Origin: Pseudomonas putida
Lineage (GTDB): Bacteria > Pseudomonadota > Gammaproteobacteria > Pseudomonadales > Pseudomonadaceae
Direction of reading: 5' to 3'
NCBI RefSeq assembly: GCF_004357765.1
Contig: NZ_SMTE01000002.1
Coordinates: 62,001 to 126,000 of the forward strand
DNA: 64,000 nucleotides
Numbering within the stretch: the stretch's first letter is position 1; the number at the start of each line of letters is the position of its first letter. The translations under genes were made by a program, and so were the position numbers. Under the pieces are notes generated by a model. That model was not told the origin of the DNA. It saw only the letters and a program-made list of their open reading frames with translations, and ran no database searches. Of this stretch, positions 47,787-56,488 are shown piece after piece.

Positions 47787-47825
47787 ACTAGAGTGCCGGC
47801 CTCAACCGCCACAGAAGCGTGCCCC

Positions 47826-48458
47826 ATGCTGCCGCGTGCCGAACAGAAGCTACAGACCCGCCAGGCCCTGCTCGATGCCGCCTGCCTGCTGATGGAGAGC
47901 GGCCGCGGTTTCGGCAGCATCAGCTTGCGCGAAGTGGCCAAGGCCGCGGGGATCGTGCCTACCGGTTTCTACCGACACTTTTCCGACATGGATGCCTTGG
48001 GACTGGCCTTGGTCGCCGAGGTCGACGCCACTTTTCGCCATACTATCCGCCTGGTCCGACACAACGAGTTCGAACTCGGTGGCATCACCGATGCCTCCGT
48101 GCGGATCTTTCTCGATGTGGTGGCCGCCCACCGCGCCCAGTTCCTGTTCCTGGCCCGCGAGCAGTACGGCGGCTCCCAGGTTGTCCGCCAGGCCATCGCC
48201 CGTCTGCGCCAGGGCATCAGCGATGACCTGGCCACCGATCTTGCGCGGATGCAGCGCTGGCAGCACCTGGACGACGCAGCCCTGGCAGTGATGGCGGACC
48301 TGGTGGTGAAGACCGTGTTCGCCACGTTGCCCGAGTTGATCGACAGCCCTGAGCCGGGTTATCCACAGGCCCTGAGCGCCCAGGAAAAAATCACCCAACA
48401 GCTGCGCTTCATTTTCGTCGGGGCGCGGTATTGGCAAGGGCTAGGCAGCCCCGGTTGA
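47826..48458 (+). CDS. desT: DesT-type TetR regulator of unsaturated fatty-acid synthesis
   Basis: A 210-residue TetR regulator closely resembling P. aeruginosa DesT: N-terminal MLPRAEQKLQTRQALLDAAC, helix-turn-helix around SLREVAKAAGIVPTGFYRHF, and a ligand domain containing FLFLAREQYGGS. DesT senses acyl-CoA saturation and controls desCB in P. aeruginosa. The desCB genes are not adjacent here. ATG 47826 gives the DesT-like start; the frame is open upstream to 47793. Confidence 0.85.
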   Translation: MLPRAEQKLQTRQALLDAACLLMESGRGFGSISLREVAKAAGIVPTGFYRHFSDMDALGLALVAEVDATFRHTIRLVRHNEFELGGITDASVRIFLDVVAAHRAQFLFLAREQYGGSQVVRQAIARLRQGISDDLATDLARMQRWQHLDDAALAVMADLVVKTVFATLPELIDSPEPGYPQALSAQEKITQQLRFIFVGARYWQGLGSPG

Positions 48459-48520
48459 TGGGTTGTCTGTGTGGGCCCCTTCGCCGGTTTGCCCGCGAAG
48501 GGACCCGCACAGACAACCCA
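48459..48520. repeat. 62-bp near-perfect hairpin with REP-like core
   Basis: Arms of 26 nt (48459-48484 and 48495-48520) pair with only two mismatches around a 10-nt loop. The inner part (CCCTTCGC..GCGAAGGG) matches the REP palindrome; the outer part (GGGTTGTCTGTG) does not. It starts at the base after the desT stop. Confidence 0.85.
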
Positions 48521-48572
48521 CCATCGCAGTTCTGCTACCATGGCGCCCTGCCCGATTGCGACGAGCGCCTTC

Positions 48573-49670
48573 ATGTCCGACCCCCGCCCCGCCCTGCCCG
48601 AACTGGCCCGCTTCAACCAACACTTTGCCCAACGCATCGTGCCGCTGTGGCAAGGCCCAGGCTGGAACGCCGAAATGGCCCTGCCCTACGAGGCGTTGGA
48701 TGCCGAACACCGGCCGCTCCCGGTGCAACGCTACCGGGCAATGGCCTGCGCTCGCCAGCTGTACCTGTTCAGCAGCCGCATCGAGCAGCCGGGGGCAGCT
48801 CAGCGGGCAGCCGCACTGTTCCGATCGCTGCAAAAGCACTTCCACGACGCCGAGCACGGTGGCTGGTTCTACAGCATCGATGCCGCCGGCAAACCGCTGG
48901 ATCGGCGCAAGGACCTCTATACCCACGCTTTCATCGTCTTCGCCTGCGCGCACTATTGGGGCAAGAGCGGTGACAGCCTGGTGGAATCCACACTCAATGC
49001 GGCCCTCGAAGTGATCGCCGAGCAGTTCGCCCGCGACGATGGTCTGTACGAGGCCAGCCTTGCCGAGGACTGGGGCGATCTCGCCAGCGGCCCACTGCAG
49101 AACCCGCAAATGCATCTGGCCGAGGCCTTTCTGCAGGTGCTCGCTGTGCGCGACGATGCAGCGGTACGCCAGGCGTTGTTGCAGTTGTGCGAAGCCTTGC
49201 AGGCGCATTTCATCGAACCGCAGCACGGCCTGATGCTCGAGAAGCCTCGCGGTGCTGTGGATAACTGGTTCGAGCCTGGCCACCAGTTCGAATGGTTCTA
49301 TCTGTTGGACACCTCGCCCCTGCTGCGCGGCACTGCCCTGCACAGCTCCATCGGCCGCGCCTTCACCTTTGCCGAGCAATGCGGGGTCAAGGATTCGGCG
49401 GTGCTGGCGATGCTCGATGCACAAGGCAATGTGCTCGATGCGACCCAGCGCATCTGGGCCCAGGCAGAGTACCTGCGGGCGCTGGCGCTGCGCCCTGGCA
49501 ACGAGGCGACCCTGCGCAGGCAGCTACAGGCTTTGCAAACTCGCTTCTTGCACGAGGCAGGCTGGCATGAGTGCCGCGATGGTGAGGGGGCGGTCAGTCG
49601 GCACGACATGCCTTCGACCACGCCCTATCACCTGGCGACCTGTCTCGAGGGGCTGTCCGGCGCCGGCTGA
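48573..49670 (+). CDS. AGE family epimerase/isomerase
   Basis: A 365-residue (alpha/alpha)6-barrel enzyme of the N-acylglucosamine 2-epimerase family. Conserved segments are HDAEHGGWFYSID, DLYTHAFIVFACAHYW, NPQMHLAEAFL and GHQFEWFYLLDT, which carry the catalytic His residues. Length and motifs are closest to mannose isomerase/YihS-like members. The frame is open upstream to 48471 but through the hairpin; ATG 48573 starts MSDPRPALPELARFNQHFAQ. Confidence 0.85.
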   Translation: MSDPRPALPELARFNQHFAQRIVPLWQGPGWNAEMALPYEALDAEHRPLPVQRYRAMACARQLYLFSSRIEQPGAAQRAAALFRSLQKHFHDAEHGGWFYSIDAAGKPLDRRKDLYTHAFIVFACAHYWGKSGDSLVESTLNAALEVIAEQFARDDGLYEASLAEDWGDLASGPLQNPQMHLAEAFLQVLAVRDDAAVRQALLQLCEALQAHFIEPQHGLMLEKPRGAVDNWFEPGHQFEWFYLLDTSPLLRGTALHSSIGRAFTFAEQCGVKDSAVLAMLDAQGNVLDATQRIWAQAEYLRALALRPGNEATLRRQLQALQTRFLHEAGWHECRDGEGAVSRHDMPSTTPYHLATCLEGLSGAG

Positions 49671-49717
49671 CCTGGCATTTCTGCCAGTAGCGACCCTATC
49701 GACGGGTTGTTAGATTG

Positions 49718-49740
49718 AAGGCTCCACAACCGGGAGCCTT
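49718..49740 (+). promoter_or_regulatory. Hairpin masking the Shine-Dalgarno of the 84-residue gene
   Basis: AAGGCTCC (49718-49725) pairs perfectly with GGAGCCTT (49733-49740), loop ACAACCG. The GGAG of the 3' arm is the ribosome binding site for ATG 49744. It may act as a translational switch such as an RNA thermometer, or simply be the end of the previous transcript. Confidence 0.55.
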
Positions 49741-49743
49741 ATC

Positions 49744-49998
49744 ATGGAACGCAAAGACCTCAAGGAATTTGTCGAGTCCCAGATCGATCTTGCAGCCAAG
49801 CAGATCGCCACGAAGAAGAAACCCGACCTGGATCACATTGCCTACGGCAAGCTTGGGTTCCTGTTGAGCGTTCGCCGTGTGCTCGACGGCACGGCAACCT
49901 GGGAAGACCATGGGCTGCATGATGCCGTCAACGATGTACTGCAGGAGCTGGGCGTACTCAAAACGTACGAAACCTACGTGAAGATGATCTCCAAATAA
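49744..49998 (+). CDS. Small conserved protein of unknown function
   Basis: An 84-residue soluble, charged, mostly helical protein (MERKDLKEFVESQIDLAAKQ, VLDGTATWEDHGLHDAVNDV). I do not recognise a named family. It has no signal peptide or membrane segment. Its ribosome binding site GGGAG lies in the 3' arm of an 8-bp hairpin. It is convergent with the SDR gene 17 bp away. Confidence 0.7.
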   Translation: MERKDLKEFVESQIDLAAKQIATKKKPDLDHIAYGKLGFLLSVRRVLDGTATWEDHGLHDAVNDVLQELGVLKTYETYVKMISK

Positions 49999-50015
49999 CG
50001 CTCACTGCTTCCAGC

Positions 50016-50780
50016 TCAGCCCTTCGACCGATCGATCGAGAACCCTGCCCAATCCTGGCTCACGGGCATCAACTCGAGGCTGTTGATGTTGATGTGTGCA
50101 GGCTGGTTGAGGATCCAGAAAATGGTCTCGGCGATGTCCTGCGGCTGGATTGGTTCGGCGCCAGCATAGGTGGCGTCGTACTTGGCCTGATCACCGCCGA
50201 AGCGCACCAGCGAAAACTCGCTTTCGCACAGCCCCGGCTCGATGTTGCTCACCCGCACACCAGTGCCACGCAGGTCGCAGCGCAGACTCAACGAGAATTG
50301 ACCGACGAAGGCCTTGGTGCCGCCATACACGTTACTGCCCGGATACGGGTAGTTGCCTGCCACGGAACCTACGTTGAGGATCGAGGCGCCACGTCCGTGA
50401 GCGATCAGGCGCGGCAGCAACAGCCGGGTGGTGTAGATCAGCCCCTTGATGTTGGTATCGACCATGGTTTCCCAGTCGTCGAGGCTACAGTTCTGCGCCG
50501 CCTCCACGCCCAAGGCAAGGCCTGCGTTGTTGACCAGCGCCTGCAGCTTGTCGAACGTCGGCGGGAGGCTGGCGATCGCTGCTTCCACGGCTTGACGGTC
50601 GCGCACATCGAGTACCAGGCCGTGCACTTCGGTCTTTGCCGACAGTTCCGCGCAGAGGGCGTCCAGACGCTCCTTGCGTCGGCCGGTAAGCACCAGCTTC
50701 CAGCCTGCATCGGCGAAACGCCGTGCGGTGGCTTCACCAAACCCGGATGTCGCGCCAGTGATGAATACGGTGGACGTCAT
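50016..50780 (-). CDS. SDR family NAD(P)-dependent oxidoreductase, YdfG-like
   Basis: A 254-residue classical short-chain dehydrogenase. The cofactor motif TGATSGFGEATA (residues 8-19), NNAGLALG near residue 85, and the catalytic YGGTK (Y and K of YxxxK) are present. Resemblance is to YdfG-type 3-hydroxy acid/serine dehydrogenases. The gene stands alone, with the DnaA-box-rich region upstream. Confidence 0.88.
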   Translation of the reverse strand: MTSTVFITGATSGFGEATARRFADAGWKLVLTGRRKERLDALCAELSAKTEVHGLVLDVRDRQAVEAAIASLPPTFDKLQALVNNAGLALGVEAAQNCSLDDWETMVDTNIKGLIYTTRLLLPRLIAHGRGASILNVGSVAGNYPYPGSNVYGGTKAFVGQFSLSLRCDLRGTGVRVSNIEPGLCESEFSLVRFGGDQAKYDATYAGAEPIQPQDIAETIFWILNQPAHININSLELMPVSQDWAGFSIDRSKG

Positions 50781-51390
50781 GCAGTGTTCCTCGCTGTGGA
50801 TGAATCGTCGACAGGGCTTGCAGCATGCCCTCCGCTGACGAGCTGAGCAAGCCGCACGAGCGTCTGGTCATTTTTTGTACAGTTTCGCCAAACCCCCATG
50901 ACAGAGGCTTCCGCGGCACCTATGCGCATGTTATCCACAAGGCTTTCCCCACCGATTGGGGGCAACTGGACGACCGGGCGGAACCCTTTCAGCGTACAGG
51001 GGTCCTGGTCATCTCGGAGTGTAATGGCGCAACGCTTTCAAGTCCGCCGCTTGCAGCAGTCTGTCCAAGGCTTTTTCACAGACTTATCCACAGACTCAAC
51101 GCTGTTCGAAAGCGAGCCCGTCGGCGCTTAAACGTGAAGAAAAACATCCACAGAGCGCGACTGATCAAAAAACGAGCGTTCGCCTGGAGCCCTTGCAAGC
51201 CGTGGATTCCGGCCAGGTGCCACCATGTTTTCCACAGGCGCTTCCACATTATCCGTGGAAAAGATCAACCTGTGGAAACAATGGCTTGGGAGAGAAAGAT
51301 GGGATGGCGTCAGAACGTTGTGCGACAAGTTGTCCACATAGGTAGTGCGAAGCTTTTGGGCCTTATCGCCGGCAAGCCGGCGATACGGCA
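50781..51390. other. Non-coding region with a cluster of DnaA-box-like nonamers
   Basis: A 610-bp stretch between the SDR gene and livF with no credible gene. It contains two perfect TTATCCACA boxes (50931-50939, 51084-51092) and one-mismatch sites at 50795-50803 (minus strand), 51072-51080, 51228-51236 and 51330-51338. Weaker sites are at 51144, 51249 and 51271. Whether DnaA binds is not known. A 194-codon frame over 50825-51409 has no family features and is judged spurious. Confidence 0.65.
51365..51384 (-). terminator. Hairpin after livF
   Basis: ATCGCCGGC-TT-GCCGGCGAT (as read on the minus strand), a perfect 9-bp stem 7 bp after the livF stop codon. No U-tract follows. Confidence 0.6.
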
Positions 51391-52107
51391 TCAATGCCCG
51401 CCGAGGTAAGCGTTGCGCACCTCTTCGTTGGCCAACAGCTCCTGCCCCGTACCGGTCATGCGGATCTCTCCGTTGACCATCACATAGGCCCGGTCTGACA
51501 GCTTCAAGGCATGGTTGGCATTTTGCTCGACGAGGAAAATGGTCATCCCGGTCTGCGCCAGCTCACGCAAGGTGGCGAAGATCTGCTTGACCACGATCGG
51601 TGCCAGGCCAAGCGACGGCTCGTCGAGCAACAGCAACTTAGGCCGACTCATCAAAGCACGTGCGATGGCCAGCATCTGCTGCTCGCCACCGGACATGGTC
51701 ATGGCGCGCTGGTTACGCCGCTCCTTGAGCCGCGGGAACAGCTCGTACATACGCTGCATGTCTTCGTCGGCATGCTTGTCACCGATGGGGATGGTGCCCA
51801 TCATCAGGTTTTCCTCGACGCTCATGTCGGGGAACACCCGCCGCCCCTCCGGCGATTGGGCGATGCCGTTGGAGGCGATGTAGTGCGACGACTTGCGGGT
51901 GATGTCGGTGCCGCGATAGACGATGTGGCCCGACGCCGCGCGCGGCTGGCCGAAGATCGACATCAGCAAGGTGGACTTGCCGGCACCATTGGCACCGATC
52001 AGGCTCACCGTCTCGCCTTCGTCGATGTGCATCGACACCTTCTTCAGCGCCTGGATCGGCCCGTAGAACACATCCAGGTCACGCAGTTCGAGAATGGGCG
52101 CGCTCAT
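51391..52107 (-). CDS. livF: Branched-chain amino-acid ABC transporter ATPase LivF
   Basis: A 238-residue ATPase (BraG in P. aeruginosa). Walker A is GANGAGKST, the signature is MSGGEQQMLAIARAL and Walker B is LLLLDEPSLGLAP. It powers leucine/isoleucine/valine import with LivG. It overlaps livG by 4 bp and is the last gene of the operon. Confidence 0.95.
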   Translation of the reverse strand: MSAPILELRDLDVFYGPIQALKKVSMHIDEGETVSLIGANGAGKSTLLMSIFGQPRAASGHIVYRGTDITRKSSHYIASNGIAQSPEGRRVFPDMSVEENLMMGTIPIGDKHADEDMQRMYELFPRLKERRNQRAMTMSGGEQQMLAIARALMSRPKLLLLDEPSLGLAPIVVKQIFATLRELAQTGMTIFLVEQNANHALKLSDRAYVMVNGEIRMTGTGQELLANEEVRNAYLGGH

Positions 52108-52979
52108 ACCAGCTCCTCTTCATCCGCACCCAGGTAGGCGGCGATCACTGTCGGGTTGTGGCGGATATCCTGTGGCGTACCTTCGGCAATCACGGTGCCG
52201 TGGTCCAGCACCACGATATGGTCGGAAATGCTCATGACCATGCCCATGTCGTGCTCGATCAGCACCACGGTGATGTCGTGCTCGTCGCGCAGCACGCGGA
52301 TCATGCGGCTCAAGGCCTCGGTTTCCTGTGGGTTGAGGCCGGCGGCCGGCTCGTCCAGGCAGATGATCTTGGGTCGGGTGCACATGGCCCGAGCGATTTC
52401 CAGACGCCGCTGCTGGCCGTAGGAAAGCTCACCGGCCAGGCGGTTGGCGCAGTCGACCAGGTCGACGACTTCCAGCCAGTAGAACGCATGGTCCAGGGCA
52501 TCGCTCTCGGCCTTGCGGTAGGCCTTGGTATTGAGCACACCGGCCAGCAGGTTGCGGTTGACCCACATGTGCTGGGCCACCAGCAGGTTCTCCACCACCG
52601 ACATTTCCTTGAACAGGCGGATGTTCTGGAAAGTTCGCGCCAGCCCGGCGCGGTTGACCAGGTGGGTTCCGCCGAACATCTTGTAGTAAATGCGCTTGCC
52701 CAAGCGCGCAGGCGAAACGAAGTCGGCGGCCTGGAAGCGCTCGCCGAGCAACTGGATGACGTTGGTCTGGCTGCCACGCAGGTTCAGTTCGATGCGCCCG
52801 CCACTGGCCTTGTAGAAGCCGGTCAGGCAGTTGAACACGGTGGTCTTGCCCGCGCCGTTAGGGCCGATCAGAGCGAAGATCTGATTGCGCCGGACCTTCA
52901 GACTGACATCGCTGAGCGCCTTGATGCCACCGAAGTGCATCATCAGATTGTCGACCGAGAGAATGATATCGTCGCTCAT
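52104..52979 (-). CDS. livG: Branched-chain amino-acid ABC transporter ATPase LivG
   Basis: A 291-residue ATPase (BraF). Walker A is GPNGAGKTT (near residue 40), the signature is LSYGQQRRLEIARAM and Walker B is IICLDEPAAGLNP. It carries a segment of about 35 residues (residues 66-105, RGSQTNVIQLLGERF..) between Walker A and the RTFQNIRLF motif, making it longer than the usual 255-residue LivG/BraF. It overlaps livM and livF by 4 bp each. Confidence 0.93.
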   Translation of the reverse strand: MSDDIILSVDNLMMHFGGIKALSDVSLKVRRNQIFALIGPNGAGKTTVFNCLTGFYKASGGRIELNLRGSQTNVIQLLGERFQAADFVSPARLGKRIYYKMFGGTHLVNRAGLARTFQNIRLFKEMSVVENLLVAQHMWVNRNLLAGVLNTKAYRKAESDALDHAFYWLEVVDLVDCANRLAGELSYGQQRRLEIARAMCTRPKIICLDEPAAGLNPQETEALSRMIRVLRDEHDITVVLIEHDMGMVMSISDHIVVLDHGTVIAEGTPQDIRHNPTVIAAYLGADEEELV

Positions 52980-54283
52980 GGCGCCACTCCTTTACGCGGA
53001 ACCACACCGGTACGGCTGATGCGGATCAGCCCCCGCGGTCGCCAGATCATCATCAGCACCATCAGCACACCGAACAGCAGCACCCGGTACTCGGAGAAAC
53101 TGCGCAACAACTCCGGCGCCACGGTGAGCACGAAGGCCGCGATCACCACGCCCACCGTCGAGCCCATCCCGCCGAGCACGACGATGGCCAGAATCAGCGC
53201 CGACTCGAAGAAGGTGAACGAGGAGGGGTTGACGAAGCCTTGGTAGGTGGCAAAGAACACCCCCGCAAGGCCTGCGGTGGAGGCACCCAGCGTGAACGCC
53301 GAGAGCTTGACCAGGACGTGGTTCAGGCCCATCGAGCGGCAGGCGATCTCGTCCTCGCGCAACGCTTCCCAGGCACGCCCGACCGGCATGCGGGTCAGGC
53401 GATGCTTGATGTACAGCACTGCCAGCACCACCAGGAACAGCACGACGTAGATGAACAGGAATTTCACGTTAGGGTTGTAGTCGATGCCGAAGAACTCATG
53501 GAACGGCACCCCACCGTCCTTGGCCCGGCGGCCGAACTCCAGGCCCAGGAAGGTCGGCGACGGCGCCGGCATGCCGTTCGGACCACCGGTGAACGACAGC
53601 CAGTTGTTGAGCACCAGGCGGATGATCTCACCAAAGCCCAGGGTCACGATCGCCAGGTAGTCGCCGTGCATGCGCAATACCGGGAACCCTAGAATGCACC
53701 CGGCCAGGGCTGCGGCGATGGCCGCCAGAGGCAGTACGCTCCAGAAACCAAGCCCAAGGTACTGATAACCCAGCGCCAGGCCATAGGCACCGATGGCATA
53801 GAACGCCACGTAGCCCAGGTCGAGCAGCCCTGCCAGACCCACCACGATGTTCAGGCCCAGGCCCAACAACACGTAGATCAGGCCGAGGATGACCACAGTC
53901 AGCAGATACTTGTTGGCGAAGATCGGGAACACGATGGCGATCACGATCAGCGCCGGGATGATGTAGCGCAGCCGCGACTTGTAGCCCGGCGCCAGCACGT
54001 GCACGCCGGAGCCGCCGCTGTCGAAGCCCTGCAATACGCGTTGGCCGCTCGCCGACTGCAGATACAGGCTGAGCAGGAAGCGCCCGATCATCACCCCACC
54101 GACCAACCACGCCACGCGCGCAGGTTGGGCATTGAAGCTGTAGCCGTCGAGCACGACGCCAACGACTGGGCCGAATACGATGAGCGCCAGCAGGCCGGCG
54201 ACGATGGTCTCCAGCAGGCTGCGTTTGAGATCGAAACCCTTGGTTTCGGATACTGAGGCAGTTTTGGCAACGGACATGTTCAC
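52976..54283 (-). CDS. livM: Branched-chain amino-acid ABC transporter permease LivM
   Basis: A 435-residue permease (BraE) with about ten helices. The N-terminal 115 residues are the extra domain seen in LivM; the core includes GLNIVVGLAGLLDLGYVAFY and the EAA-like loop GRAWEALREDEIACRSMGL. Two Met codons (54283, 54277) are possible starts. It overlaps livH and livG by 4 bp. Confidence 0.94.
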   Translation of the reverse strand: MNMSVAKTASVSETKGFDLKRSLLETIVAGLLALIVFGPVVGVVLDGYSFNAQPARVAWLVGGVMIGRFLLSLYLQSASGQRVLQGFDSGGSGVHVLAPGYKSRLRYIIPALIVIAIVFPIFANKYLLTVVILGLIYVLLGLGLNIVVGLAGLLDLGYVAFYAIGAYGLALGYQYLGLGFWSVLPLAAIAAALAGCILGFPVLRMHGDYLAIVTLGFGEIIRLVLNNWLSFTGGPNGMPAPSPTFLGLEFGRRAKDGGVPFHEFFGIDYNPNVKFLFIYVVLFLVVLAVLYIKHRLTRMPVGRAWEALREDEIACRSMGLNHVLVKLSAFTLGASTAGLAGVFFATYQGFVNPSSFTFFESALILAIVVLGGMGSTVGVVIAAFVLTVAPELLRSFSEYRVLLFGVLMVLMMIWRPRGLIRISRTGVVPRKGVAP

Positions 54284-55194
54284 ACCTTAGCCACGAGCGG
54301 ACGGCCCAGCAGGCCTTGCGGGCGGAAGATAAGGATCAGTACCAGCAGCGAGAAACTGAACACATCCTTGTAGTCGGAGTTGATCAGGCCCGAGAACAGC
54401 GACTCGGAAATCCCCAGGATGATGCCGCCGAGCATGGCGCCGGGCAGCGAACCGATACCGCCGAGCACCGCGGCGGTGAACGCCTTGATGCCGATGATGA
54501 AGCCGGCGTAGAAGTCGAAGGTGCCGTAGTTCATGGTGATCAGTACGCCAGCCAGAGCGGCCATCACCGCACCGATGACGAACACGTAGGAAATCACTCG
54601 GTCGGTATTGATGCCGAGGATCGAGGCCATCTTGCGGTCTTGCTGGGTAGCGCGGCACATACGACCGAGCTTGGTGTACTTGATCACGTAGGTGAGCAGG
54701 CCCATGCCGACGAAGGCGGCTACCAGAATGAAGATCTTGGTGTAGGTCAGTTGCACGAAGCCGCTGCCGACCTCGATACGCATGGCCCCTTCGAGCAGGG
54801 TCGGCACGCCTTGCTGGCGAGCGCCCTGGCTGATCTGCGCGTAGTTCTGCAGGATCAGCGAAATACCGATAGCACTGATCAGCGGAGCCAGACGGGTGGA
54901 GTTACGCAAGGGTTTGTATGCGATGCGCTCGATGGTGAAGCCATAGACGCCGGTGACGACGACGGTGAACAACAGCGTGCCGAGCATCAGCAGCGGGAAG
55001 GATTCGATACCGAAGTAAGCCAGCAATGCCAGGCTGATCGCCGCGAGGTAAGCGGAGATCATATACACCTCGCCGTGCGCGAAGTTGATCATGCCGATGA
55101 TGCCATAGACCATTGTGTAGCCGATGGCGATCAGGCCATAGACCGACCCTAGGGTCAGGCCATTGACCAGTTGCTGCAGGAAAATACCATCCAT
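54280..55194 (-). CDS. livH: Branched-chain amino-acid ABC transporter permease LivH
   Basis: A 304-residue permease (BraD) with about eight helices. The signature GIIGMINFAHGEVYMISAY and the EAA loop LGRMCRATQQDRKMASILGI are clear. It is the second gene of the operon, separated from livK by 157 bp containing a hairpin, and overlaps livM by 4 bp. Confidence 0.95.
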   Translation of the reverse strand: MDGIFLQQLVNGLTLGSVYGLIAIGYTMVYGIIGMINFAHGEVYMISAYLAAISLALLAYFGIESFPLLMLGTLLFTVVVTGVYGFTIERIAYKPLRNSTRLAPLISAIGISLILQNYAQISQGARQQGVPTLLEGAMRIEVGSGFVQLTYTKIFILVAAFVGMGLLTYVIKYTKLGRMCRATQQDRKMASILGINTDRVISYVFVIGAVMAALAGVLITMNYGTFDFYAGFIIGIKAFTAAVLGGIGSLPGAMLGGIILGISESLFSGLINSDYKDVFSFSLLVLILIFRPQGLLGRPLVAKV

Positions 55195-55316
55195 AACGCA
55201 ATCTCACCTGATTGAGATTGCACGAGCGCCGACCACGGCGGGCCTCGAACAGAGCAGCCCTCGCAGCGCAGTACTGTGCAGATCTACGGATAAAGACAGG
55301 TACCGCGGGGCCTGGA

Positions 55317-55338
55317 CCCGGGTGAATGCGCACCCGGG
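55317..55338 (-). terminator. Hairpin between livK and livH
   Basis: CCCGGGTG, loop of 6 and CACCCGGG form an 8-bp perfect GC-rich stem 14 bp after the livK stop. It probably stabilises livK mRNA and lowers expression of livHMGF, giving excess binding protein. Confidence 0.6.
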
Positions 55339-55351
55339 CCGGTGGCCGTTG

Positions 55352-56488
55352 TTATTTTTGTTTTTCCAGCTGGTGGTACTTGCCTTGGGCGTCCCACTGA
55401 TAGACCACGTAGTCGGAAACGGTCAGGTCACCCTTGCTATCCCACTTCTTCTCGCCCATGACGGTCTGCACCGGATTGGCCTTGAGCCACTTGGCGGCGT
55501 CCTCGCCATTGTTCGACTTGGCGCCGTTGAAGGCCGCGGCCAGGGCTTGCAGAGAGGCGTAGGCGTACAGGGTGTAGCCTTCAGGCTCAGTACCGGCTTT
55601 ACGGAACTCTTCCACCACGGCTTTGCTGTCCGGCAGCAGGCGCGGGTCGGCGCCGAAGGTCATGTACACGCCGTCCACGTACTGGGCGCCACCGGCAGTG
55701 GCCACCAACTCATCGGTGACGATGCCATCATCGGACATGAACTTGACGTCCTTCAGGCCCTGCTCGCGCAGTTGTCGCACCAAGGGGCCGGCTTCCGGAT
55801 GCAGACCACCGAAGTAGACCACGTCGGCACCGGCGGCACGGATCTTGGTGACCACGGCGCTGAAATCTTTCTCGCCACGGGTCAGGCCTTCGTACAGCAC
55901 CGGCTTGACGCCGCGTTTCTCCAACTGCGCCTTGGTCGCATCCGCCAGGCCCTGGCCGTAGGTATCCTTGTCGTGCAATACCGCGACCTTCTTGCCCTTG
56001 AGCACATCGACGATGTAATCGCCGGCAACGATGCCTTGCTGGTCGTCACGACCACACATACGGAACATCGCAGACAGGCCGCGCTCGGTGACTTGCGGGT
56101 TGGTAGAGCCGGGGGTGATGGCGATCACGCCGGCTTCGTCATACACCTCGGAGGCGGGAATGGTGTTGGAAGAACAGAAATGTCCGACCACACCGATGAC
56201 TTTGTCCTGGTCGACCAGGCGGTTGGCCACGGCCACGGCCTGCTTCGGCTCACAGGCATCGTCACCTTTGACCAAGACGATCTTTTCGCCGTTCACGCCG
56301 CCGGCGGCGTTGATCTTGTCGGCCGCCGCCTGGGCACCTTTCATGTACTGCTCACCAAACGCTGCGTTGGCACCGGTCATGGGCCCCGCGACACCGATCT
56401 TGACGTCGGCCTGAACATACGAAGAAACACCCAGTGCCGTAGCTACGGCCAGAGCCAGGAAACCTTTCTTGTAAAACGTCTGCGACAT
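55352..56488 (-). CDS. livK: Branched-chain amino-acid binding protein LivK (BraC)
   Basis: A 378-residue periplasmic binding protein. A signal peptide (LALAVATALGVSSYVQA, cleaved near residue 27) precedes VKIGVAGPMTGANAAFGEQY and the Cys pair (DACEPKQ, HFCSSNT) seen in the LivJ/LivK/BraC family. It binds Leu, Ile, Val and probably Ala or Thr. The ggagcacc site precedes the ATG. It is the first gene of the liv operon. Confidence 0.95.
   Translation of the reverse strand: MSQTFYKKGFLALAVATALGVSSYVQADVKIGVAGPMTGANAAFGEQYMKGAQAAADKINAAGGVNGEKIVLVKGDDACEPKQAVAVANRLVDQDKVIGVVGHFCSSNTIPASEVYDEAGVIAITPGSTNPQVTERGLSAMFRMCGRDDQQGIVAGDYIVDVLKGKKVAVLHDKDTYGQGLADATKAQLEKRGVKPVLYEGLTRGEKDFSAVVTKIRAAGADVVYFGGLHPEAGPLVRQLREQGLKDVKFMSDDGIVTDELVATAGGAQYVDGVYMTFGADPRLLPDSKAVVEEFRKAGTEPEGYTLYAYASLQALAAAFNGAKSNNGEDAAKWLKANPVQTVMGEKKWDSKGDLTVSDYVVYQWDAQGKYHQLEKQK

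Noticed and set aside
50825-51409. 194-codon open frame through the DnaA-box region
   Set aside because: No Shine-Dalgarno, no protein family features and it runs into livF on the other strand.
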